From Actinostola sp. cb2023 (Eukaryota > Cnidaria > Anthozoa > Actiniaria > Actinostolidae): DNA of 64,000 nt. Within the stretch, counting starts at the first letter, position 1, and each line of letters begins with the position of its first letter. The notes below the pieces were generated by a model. It did no database searches and was not told the origin of the DNA. It was given only the letters and a program-made list of their open reading frames with translations. The position numbers and the translations under genes were made by a program. Where the stretch lies: positions 48,240-112,239 of the forward strand of contig JAUJYZ010001121.1 in assembly GCA_033675265.1 (NCBI GenBank), written 5' to 3'. Of this stretch, positions 56,100-64,000 are shown piece after piece.

Positions 56100-56253
56100 T
56101 AGAACGAAGGCGAGAATCTTTGTGGATGATGTAAATGATCAGTGAATTGCCAAGCAACGAGAGAATGGTGATGATGACAGCAAAAAACGTTTCGATGGTG
56201 ACAAGAACGACTGTTCGGCCAAGAGGATCTTTTCGTTCAGATGTTGAATTCAT

Positions 56254-56782
56254 CTTGAAGTCTAATAGGAAAGAATGTCCAAATGTGGTATTTTAGAACC
56301 AAATAAGGATATGAACGGGGCGTGTAAAACAATACATAATGATATATTGTATTATTATTTCGCCTGTACGAAATGAAAAATTAAAGGGTAATAAGATCAG
56401 AGATTGGAAATGATTGTGTTATCGGCTGCTTGGAAATTCTTTGGAAATATCCAAACCATTGGAAAATAATAATTTTCAGGCAATGAGCGAATTTCGATTC
56501 CAATATATGAAAATCGCGAAATTTCTCAATGCAAATCGCTGAATTCGTTTTTAATGAAATTTATACTGTTCGATTAATCCAGGGAGGTGTACATCTCCCT
56601 GATTTATCCATCTCACCTTATTAGACGATCTTCTTCAATTGCCTTACAAAGTTCACCGGTAAGAGCTTTATTTACCACTGGAAGCTATTTGTTCTCTAAA
56701 CTAAAAAAAACGTTTTCACACGGTAAGATTGTTTCATTCACATTGATCAAACTCTTCTCAAATTCATAAATAACTCATTTAT
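56254..56782. other. 5' flank of GPCR 2, collinear with the GPCR 1 flank
   Basis: 56254-56490 matches 5580-5815, 56500-56670 matches 6480-6660, and 56665-56705 matches 14230-14275. It is non-coding and shows the duplication continuing past the gene. Confidence 0.65.
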
Positions 56783-57444
56783 AAGGACGTTCGCGGGCAA
56801 AAAAACTATCCATGTTTTTTTCCTGAAACTTCGTATGGTGAAATAAGATCATTATAGAAGCTAAATGAGCAAATAAAAAATGGGGGTCACCGACATCGCT
56901 ATGGAGCCAGATTTCTTCCAAATATACCCTTTTTCTGATCGAAAATTACGTGCGTTAAATCCACGGAAAGTCGAGAATGACAGGTATTTTTTTGTAGAAA
57001 AACTAAACGTATTGCTAAAATTTTCCTCAAATGGCTATCTAAGAGTTTATATAGAACAAAATCATGTACAAAGATTTGTGAATATATAGAAACAACCTGT
57101 AGTTTTTGGCTCATATTTACAGTCACCACGTAGCCATCGACAACTCTTTCGCGTGAAGGTAGGTTGAAGTTTTCATCTAAATTCGTGTTTTTATCAAAAT
57201 CTAACCATGTTTTATTCTTTAAATTTGGTACATGGGGAGCTTTTATGATTCTTTGTAAAATCACAAAATAAAAAAGGGGGGTCACCAGTATCGTTCTCGA
57301 GATATTAGCCGATGAAAACCGTCTACGTAACATGCGTGACTGGCGGCCATCTTGGACGTGAGGAAAGAGGACTGGACCGAGATGATTCGACCTTGATTTT
57401 ATGCGCAGAAAAGATGCGCGTGAACAATGCGCGCAAACGTCCTT
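56783..57444. mobile_element. ~660-bp MITE with AAGGACGTTCGCG ends
   Basis: AAGGACGTTCGCGGGC at the left is mirrored by GCGCGCAAACGTCCTT at the right. The collinear position of the first duplicon (after about 14290) lacks it. Two near copies of GGGGGTCACC followed by ACATCG or GTATCG occur inside. Frames on both strands lack recognisable domains. Confidence 0.6.
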
Positions 57445-57803
57445 TTAAGATACCCATAAATAACAATTTTGTTGAGATTTTACGCTTCCGTACGTAGTTG
57501 TACTGTATGGTATTAATTGGTGATCAACTTTTGGGATAGAGTGTTTGTCGATCAGCATAAAAAATGGGAACTTTAACTTTGAATTTCTCTAAAAATGATT
57601 CATGGTTTGATAAGCTAGATCAAACGATATCCAAACACCTCGAAGTTGGTTAAAAAACTGCTCGGTACATGCCTAAGTGAAAACATGCATCTCTGACCTT
57701 TCCATGCAACAATGGAGTCACGTCGCTTTCAAATTGCTTGCCGGAAATTCAGTTGATAAAGTGAAACGTGTTTGTTTAGCGAACAATTATTCTCGGAAGT
57801 GGA

Positions 57804-57875
57804 GGTGAGTAGTGGTGGGTATTTACCGAGCCGCGAGTCCTCGAGCAACAAGGTAAATATCCACCACTACTCACC
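57804..57875. repeat. Hairpin with 24-bp stem
   Basis: GGTGAGTAGTGGTGGGTATT followed by TACC at 57804-57827 pairs with 57852-57875, with one position that would be a G-U pair in RNA. The loop is 24 bases, with GAGCCGCGAGTCCTCGAGC. It lies in an insertion relative to the first duplicon. Confidence 0.8.
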
Positions 57876-57981
57876 GACACAGAGAGGGATTATTGTTTTA
57901 GTATTTACCAATTCAGTTGGATAAAAAATGTAGCTGTCGCTGTAGATGTAGCGAAACGAGACGCCATTTTGAATCTCGTCC

Positions 57982-58018
<37 letters not shown>

Positions 58019-58770
58019 CAGGCAATCAAAACGCTCCAAAATTGCTATCCACTGATTTCAATTCGTGGTAAATACTAAAAATCATTAAACGTAATTACCA
58101 TAGATTTACTGTACCTCCGTTTGCCGTACTTCGATCACAGACTTATGAAAACTAGAATGTGCAGTCGTAATTTGCTATACTAAATATTTATGTGCAATAG
58201 GCTTGTTCATCAGCAATATCCAGAGAATGGAATTATGAGTAATAAAAGTTAATCGCACAGCAAGCACTTTTTCTTCCTTGACTTGAATCTTGCGCTGAGG
58301 TGAGGGTTACCGATGGCGGGTCATCGGTAAAGAATTTGAAAGGTAGTTCAGCTCTTTCCAAGTTAAAAAAAAAAAGTGGATCACATGTAGAAACTTAAAC
58401 ACATTGTGTTTCATTTCCATCTCAATGGATTCTGTTGTATTTAGTTCCGGATTATTGCTTTCTCGCAAGATTTGTTTCACGTTATTAACTGATCATTTTA
58501 ACTCGACTGAACTTCGATAAAGACATTCAAACACGTTCCAGAATGACTTCGGATATTCCAAAGTTAGATTTCCCAGCACTTTTCGAGAGACTTTTCAATT
58601 TTTTGCTGGTTATTTTATCCATTTTAGCAAATATTGAAGACATCTTATTTGATTTGCCGATTTGATATTTTTTTCAGCTAAAATTGTTTCTGTTCTCAAA
58701 ATTAAACTATAGAAACTGTTGTTTGGACCATAAATGGTACATAGTTATTATATTGCCAGTCCCATTCAAG
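57876..58770. other. Non-coding end of the second duplicon
   Basis: 58120-58325 matches 17250-17465 (including TTCGATCACAGACTTATGAA and AGCAAGCACTTTTTCTTCCT). 58455-58530 matches the 5' end of the retroposon-like family. No gene is recognised. Confidence 0.55.
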
Positions 58771-58773
58771 ATT

Positions 58774-59216
58774 TTGGCAAATGCCAACATTCACGATTTC
58801 GGCAAATGCCAGCATTCAAGATTTCGGCATATGCCAACATTCAAGAATTTGGCAAATGCCAGCATTCAAGATTTCGGCATATGCCAACATTCACGATTTC
58901 GGCAAATGCCAGCATTCAAGATTTCGGCATATGCCAACATTCAAGAATTTGGCAAATGCCAGCATTCAAGATTTCGGCATATGCCAACATTCAAGAATTT
59001 GGCAAATGCCAGCATTCAAGATTTCGGCATATGCCAACATTCACGAATTCGGCATATGCCAACATTCACGATTTCGCGGCATATGCCAACATTCAAGAAT
59101 TTGGCAAATGCCAGCATTCAAGATTTCGGCATATGCCAACATTCACGAATTCGGCATATGCCAACATTCACGAATTCGGCAAATGCCAACATTCACGATT
59201 TCGGCATATGCCAAGA
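58774..59216 (+). repeat. 25-bp tandem repeat, about 18 copies, open in all three plus frames
   Basis: The unit alternates GGCATATGCCAACATTCAAG plus AATTT/ATTTC and GGCAAATGCCAGCATTCAAG plus ATTTC. GGCATATGCC is a 10-bp palindrome. Because 25 is not a multiple of three, each reading frame becomes a 25-residue repeat, and none contains a stop for over 160 codons. I regard this as repeat structure rather than proof of a gene. One unit is shifted by a 2-base change near 59074. Confidence 0.9.
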
Positions 59217-59690
59217 TTTCAGATAAGATTGAAACAAGTGGTAAGAAATATTTTAAAAGCTTTTATTGAACATTAAATAATACATCATAAGGTTATTTAT
59301 AGCCTATTCTACTTTATAGATAATCCGTAGACCGAAAAGTTAAATTACTATAGTGTGTATTTCTATTCCATTGAGCATATCCCACAGAATTATCCATACA
59401 AATCGATCATATCCCCAAAATACTCAATAACTTCTTCAATAAGTCTTAGACGCAAACTATGTGCATTGTTGTGTGAAACGTTGTTTGCAAGTGCACATCA
59501 TACTAAATATTGTAGCAATGTGCAGGTATCGTGCTTACGTGTTACAATACATCACAAGAGCTTAAACTAGTCGTTTCTGGTAGAAAGTGAAGTGCTGCGA
59601 GTTGTGCACTGCCGTACATGTAGCTTTCAATGCATACATGTAGCTGTCCCTTGTCAGCAAGGCACATTAGTGGTAATATAAAATAATAAA
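59217..59690. other. No recognisable gene
   Basis: AT-rich sequence with only short frames (59355-59570) lacking known domains. Confidence 0.45.
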
Positions 59691-59696
59691 AATGCA

Positions 59697-60012
59697 GTAT
59701 AATAATAATAATAACTTTATTACTGTCATGTGTTCTAGCTTACAAGAAACCTATTTCCCTCCCATATATCTATTGATTCTCATTCCCACCCTTGTCCCAG
59801 TGCCCAGATCCCACATGACCAAACATGACACAGGAACTCCATCAAGATTAGTTTCGCTGCTCGCCTGGCGGCTCGCAGCAATATTAAGCTCTCATAAGCG
59901 ACCAGCCTATGTTGTTTCAGCGCGCGGTCCGTCTCATTTAAGCGACAACAGCTCTGATCTAGTTATTACCACTTTTTCGAATTCCTGAAGTGGTCGCTTA
60001 CGAGAGCTTCGA
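59697..60012 (-). repeat. Retroposon tail plus small inverted repeat
   Basis: ATAATAATAATAACTTTATT at 59700 is the reverse complement of an AATAAAGTTATTATTAT tail, as expected for a minus-strand retroposon 3' end. Further right, AAGCTCTCATAAGCGACCA (59887) and TGGTCGCTTACGAGAGCTT (about 59991-60009) form the ends of a ~125-bp inverted-repeat element. A frame across this region (59692-59988) is not convincing. Confidence 0.5.
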
Positions 60013-60438
60013 CTGTACTATGCACTTGTGTCATTTTTTCCTCGTATTCATTCACTCAAACCTCATCTGTCCACAAAAAATCCTGTGCATATTGTATATC
60101 GAGTGAATTTAAAATACAATGCGCTATTTCAAAAAACGTTGAATGACGATTGCACGACAAAATATAATAATAAGGTATAATATTAAGCTATAATTCTTAA
60201 CTTAAATTAAATATTTCAATACTATTTTGTAGACTGTTCACTTAGTGCTACATTGTAGCTATCACTTTTTTGACCTCTTTTGCATCCATTTGTCCAAGCA
60301 CCATGATTGTGTTAGATTTGTTTATGCTTCACTCTATTGAAGAAAAACAGAAAAGTGTCAAATATGAAATCAAATTTGTAAATAGGCAAAGTGAACCATG
60401 GCATGTATGTAATATACAATTGAAATAGCATGGCTATA

Positions 60439-60595
60439 CACCGAATCGAAATATGGCGACCAATTTGAATAACTTTGTTCCTGACTGACCAACCTCTCAT
60501 TCATGTGAAAACGCTTTTGTGTTTCCACGTGAACACGAGGTTGGTCAGACCAAAACAATAGTTATTCAAATTGGTCGCCATATTTCGATTCGGTG
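60439..60595. mobile_element. 157-bp palindromic MITE at TA
   Basis: CACCGAATCGAAATATGGCG followed by ACCAATTTGAATAACT at the left has its complement at the right. ACCAACCTC and GAGGTTGGT form a second inner pair. TA lies at both outer edges. Non-coding. Confidence 0.8.
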
Positions 60596-60627
60596 TATAC
60601 TGTCTATACATTGTATATACTATATCA

Positions 60628-60772
60628 TATGTATACTGTCGGTACATATAGCCTGAGAATTAAAATTAACAGCTGTCTCTCATCGCATACATTGATTCCA
60701 CCTAGGAATTGATGTACGTGATGAGAGACAGCTGTTTTCTCCGGCTAATGTATACTGTCAGTGTACATACAG
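60628..60772 (+). repeat. Long imperfect hairpin with a 32-bp core stem
   Basis: Core arms 60668-60699 and 60705-60736 pair over 32 positions around a 5-base loop (ACCTA). The plus-strand RNA has three G-U pairs and one A-C mismatch; those G-U positions become A-C mismatches on the minus strand. The stem extends outward past an 8-base bulge through TAGCC/GGCTA and TATGTATACTG/CAGTGTACATA. It could be a foldback element or a structured RNA precursor. Confidence 0.7.
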
Positions 60773-61650
60773 TACATATATGGTATGTGTCTATTTGTCT
60801 ATTCTGCAATTGTACATAAAATATATACTGTATACAGTATAGAGGAACGCAATGTAGTTTTAAACAGGCTTTCTGCATTGTTTTCACTGCTCTGTGCATC
60901 TATTACATAATAATACACGCTCAGCAACCAATCAAATCGTGCATTCTTGGGAGGTACACATAGTTTATATTATTTATAAACAAATATATTGCAATGTCTA
61001 TATACAGCACTAGTAAGCAGCATGTAGTGGATATAGAGTATATTATGTATATATACATTGTACATATACCACTTAATAGAGGTAGCAAATTTATGCAGAG
61101 TTTATATGGGTGAAACTCCACTGATTCGGGACTTTTAAAACAGGCCGCTTAATAGAGGGTGGCCACTTTAAAAGGTTGGTGTACTGAGTATAGACAATAA
61201 TAGACACTAGATGTATTCTACATTGTACATGTAGATGTCTATAGACACTTTTGGCAGGAAATATATGTTTGCTGTATATTAAGCTTATGACGTTATGTAT
61301 TAAAGCTTTATACCGTATTCTGAATGTGTATAAGCTTTATACTGCGATTATACAATCGAAACTTTGATCAGGAATTCATGTCAGCATCGAATCTTACCTT
61401 TTAAAATGAGCATAAATTCTTGAATTTCACTGTATGTTTATAGATAAACAGCACTCTGTCACACATACCATTGTTCCATGTCGTTCTCCAGGGATTTGGT
61501 TGAAGAAAAGAGTGATTATTCCACGATAAAATACTAAAAGAGTTCTATAGTTTCTAGAACCGTTACAACACTAAGAAAATGGCGCTCAAAACCGTGTTCT
61601 AGCCAATCAGAGTGAAGCGATGCAGGGGATATGTTCCAAATATGGAGTGG
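60773..61650. other. AT-rich intergenic sequence
   Basis: No gene is recognised. A CGCTTAATAGAGGGTGG module near 61147 also occurs, variant, near 27352. Confidence 0.45.
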
Positions 61651-62162
61651 TCGTGTGACGCCTGACTGTTTATTCCCGGCCGCCATGTTGACGGTTGGTT
61701 TGTTGTATGCTCAAGCTTCAATTGTTCTTTTATTTCCCCGGTCCTTTCGGAACGGTATTCGTCAATATTTACTGGTGAAAAGAATTTAACGAACTACAGC
61801 AATGGTCTCGTAACGAGCCAGCCTACACAACAGTCGGAAAACGAGCGGACAATCGATCGTACAATGAACACAAGAACCCAGGAAAGCGTAGCTCTAAATC
61901 CATGAAATGCCCGATCTACTGACATCCCTAACGAACCGATGGCATCACCAAGACTACTACTCGAGCCCCAAAGCAATGGTCTTTCACGAAAAACGAAGCA
62001 ATTACTTCTTTTGAAACATGAAGACGTATTACTCGACTCTAATATCGTGCCCTACTTTGACTTTGGATAACTTACATGTAGTCGTAGACAACGTAAGATG
62101 ATGGAAACCAACCTGGAAACCGGATGATTTAATGAGCAATATACTTATTCCTGCTTAGACAG
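61651..62162 (+). promoter_or_regulatory. Candidate promoter and 5' untranslated exon
   Basis: A locally GC-richer stretch (CCCGGCCGCCATGTTGACGG, near 61675) precedes a donor-like CAG|GTATGTGC at 62163. With a strong acceptor and start codon at 63340-63354, this could be exon 1 of a gene running right. It is only splice-site reasoning; no conserved protein supports it. Confidence 0.25.
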
Positions 62163-62365
62163 GTATGTGCTTTTTGGAATTTTGAAGCAATCGTAGTTAT
62201 ACATGTTTATACTTGACGGTCAAACCCCTGGGTGCCACCCCTGGGGACGTTGGGGGATTTGTTCAAATGTCCATTCAAACATGATATCCCCCTGACATAG
62301 ACATGGGGAAACATAGACTTTATTTTAGTACCAGTAATTTACATACAATTTAGTTTATAAGTTAA

Positions 62366-63224
62366 GGGTGGACTAACATATTTATTTCGACTGTTGCTAA
62401 GGAAAATTTGAAACCTCAAAAAAAGCGTAAAATTCGAAGAGAAGAGAAGGGACTTATAGGAAGTGATTGTAAGGCAGAAAGCTTTGTCAGAGCATGACGT
62501 CACCAAATTACGTCACAATGACGTCATCAAAACAGAAAACGCTCTTTTTTTCCAAGGATTTATAAGATACTGTAAATCTATGATTATACACTTGTTCTAC
62601 AACACAATGAGCAGACGACTGAGCATGGATTTGGTATTTTAATGAAAAATGATTTTTTTATGGACGTTTTTCGAGCTGTTTTTAAGGATTAAATTCCATA
62701 ACTTGTCATATTGTCTTCAGTTTTTAAAAAGCATGCTTAGCAATGTTGACTAGGTCGTTGTTGATATTCTAGGTTAGAAAAAAATAACCCTCAGTGAACG
62801 TGCTCGAAAATTTTGAAGGTTTTTGAAAACGAGAATCTGCGCATGCGCAGTGAAGTCTTGTTAAATTTACCGTTCTTTTTCAGCATTGAATTGATGGATT
62901 TCGGAAAATAATCCTACGAAAATGTTTAGACAGTTCTCTATTCTGTCATTTGGCATAAAAATTATTATGCAGCAAAGACGTTTTGATTTTCCTGTTGTAC
63001 CCAAGCAGGAGATGCGCGAATAGTATGACTTTCAATTCATAAATTGTATGCTTGCTCATTTCTGCTAAAACGAAATTTAAAACCACTAGAGAGAAGTAGG
63101 ATGTTTAACAAGGCTATAAAATATCAAAATTTCAGAAAAAAATCCTCAACAAAGCTGAAGAATTGAAGACATGTAAAACCCCATAGCAACGCGGTTGCAT
63201 AGTAACGAAATATGTTAGTCCACC
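62366..63224. mobile_element. 859-bp MITE at TTAA
   Basis: TTAA+GGGTGGACTAACATATTT at the left and AAATATGTTAGTCCACC+TTAA at the right. TGACGTCA-type sites occur near 62490-62525. No coding sequence. Its ends start GGTGG like those of the 3.3-kb foldback element (GGTGGCGAG), but the similarity stops there. Confidence 0.8.
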
Positions 63225-63339
63225 TTAAGGGAATGGGAATGGGGCAGAGGAATCTGGACAAATCCCCACCCCCTGGGGGAACGAATGTACAATGTAGTCA
63301 TCAGAGACATTGACGATGTATGCTTTTTGTTTGTTTCAG

Positions 63340-63386
63340 GTTGAAGTACAACCATGGGCTATGGATCATTGATATATTTGGCAATG
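63340..63386 (+). CDS. Candidate first coding exon of a gene leaving the window
   Basis: TTTTTGTTTGTTTCAG precedes the segment, ACAACCATGG gives a strong start context at 63354, and 11 codons (MGYGSLIYLAM) end exactly at a consensus donor ATG|GTAAGT. The short hydrophobic start could belong to a signal or membrane segment. The product is unknown and no downstream exon lies in the window. Confidence 0.35.
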
Positions 63387-63534
63387 GTAAGTTTAAGTCC
63401 AAGTATCAGAAGCCATTTCATTGTACATGTAAAGCTATCCCGCAACATTGTACATGTTTGTACTGTATGTTATATGGTAATTTGTCGCTTGGTAATTGTT
63501 AGTAATGTACATTTAGTTCGTAAGGTTTCTTACT

Positions 63535-63608
63535 GAGCCCAGACGGCATTTGAACCCGTGACCTCCTGGATACCAGTCAGGCGCTCTAACCACTGAGCCA
63601 CTGGGAAC
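63535..63608 (-). tRNA. tRNA-Thr(GGT)-like sequence, probably pseudogene or SINE head
   Basis: Read on the minus strand: D-arm GCTCAGTGGTTAGAGC, anticodon arm CCTGA-CTGGTAT-CCAGG with GGT at the anticodon, and a T-arm with GGGTTCAAATGCC (B box). The D and T arms are good. The acceptor stem pairs only in part (CCCA with TGGG; two of the outer pairs fail) and the anticodon stem has one mismatch. The defects suggest a degenerate tRNA or the promoter head of a tRNA-derived SINE. Confidence 0.6.
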
Positions 63609-64000
63609 TCATGTGATTGAGCAGGTCTTGGTTCGTATTGTACATGCTGTTAAAATATCTGAACAAAAAAAGCCTAAGTAATATCATGGCACCGAGGGAT
63701 ATTAGTGATTAAATGTCCCCGAAGCTGGCTGAGGGGGGATTTAAGGTGATTCCTTAGTTTTGCACTGCGCAACTCTACTGTGCATATATTATATAGTGTA
63801 GCGTATTGTGTGATCTATATGGCTTATGCACAAGTGCTGATTTTCGAGATCAGGATACTAGAATTGTTTGACATAAAAATAACCAGGGTTTCCACTGATC
63901 CGGAAAAATAAAATTATCTGGCTTTTCCCTGACTTCTCACTGACCAAAAACCATTTTTCACTGATCATACTGTACTCTTGTTTTACTACATGATATCCTG
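63609..64000. other. No recognisable feature
   Basis: AT-rich sequence to the window end with no gene or repeat that I can support. Confidence 0.4.

Larger units (their letters stand above)
52236..56253 (-). pseudogene. Second GPCR paralogue, split by a transposon insertion
   Basis: The N-terminal 50 codons (56253-56102, MNSTSERKDPLGRTV through TM1 to RLRS) and the remainder from TM2 on (53093-52236) match GPCR 1 closely. The two parts are separated by the 3,004-bp element at 53096-56099. Landmarks: TM1 GNSLII, TM2 LAWTD, TM3 NRY, TM6 FFMLAWIP (AWIP instead of SWTP), TM7 NPIIY. Both sides are free of stops and the insertion lies between codons for SI and SN, so the break is the only visible lesion. 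Unless the element is spliced out or absent in other alleles, no full receptor can be made. The N-terminal open frame reads about 20 codons into the element before stopping. Confidence 0.85.

Noticed and set aside
58684..59276. Three overlapping 160-180 residue plus-strand frames
   Set aside because: All three arise from the same 25-bp repeat, whose length is not a multiple of three. Openness in every frame is a repeat property, so I list the repeat, not genes.

Overview
This looks like a window of animal nuclear DNA, most likely from an anthozoan cnidarian such as a stony coral or sea anemone. The support is indirect: long AT-rich non-coding stretches, intronless class A GPCR paralogues, a cnidarian-style THAP domain, a TREX/PML-type DEDDh exonuclease fragment carried by a transposon, tyrosine-recombinase (YR) retrotransposons, Polinton remnants and very dense MITEs. 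No bacterial-type operons are present. The species call is inference.

Left part (0-18.9 kb): a THAP pseudogene, a retroposon copy, a ~77-bp tandem array, an intact 338-residue GPCR gene (minus strand), a U6-derived fragment, a palindromic MITE, and a 3.3-kb foldback element at a TTAA site whose loop holds part of a DEDDh exonuclease. Degenerate tandem repeats, a 1.7-kb element with 9-bp target duplications, a 30-bp tandem repeat and a second retroposon copy follow. Most of this block (about 2.9-17.5 kb) is a direct, collinear duplicate of 49.7-58.3 kb. The two copies differ mainly by transposon insertions.

Middle part (19-49.7 kb): a decayed YR retroelement broken by two MITEs that left target duplications, a 1.5-kb satellite of 17-bp units, a TIR-bounded RecQ-like helicase fragment, a second ~77-bp array, a 1.46-kb inverted-repeat structure and a broken Polinton packaging-ATPase region. 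Next comes a near-complete 7.85-kb Ngaro-like YR retrotransposon (gag zinc knuckle, RT-RNase H, tyrosine recombinase) with A1 ... B1-A2-B2 split direct repeats. A fragmented Ty3/Gypsy element and a LINE 3' fragment lie to its right, with another TTAA MITE between them.

Right part (49.7-64 kb): a third ~77-bp array with a 701-bp internal duplication, then the second GPCR paralogue split by a 3,004-bp TA-flanked insertion but otherwise open. More MITEs, a 25-bp tandem repeat open in all three frames, two strong hairpins, candidate 5' exons of a gene running off the right edge, and a tRNA-like sequence complete the window. The only clearly intact host protein gene is the first GPCR; most other coding sequence belongs to mobile elements.
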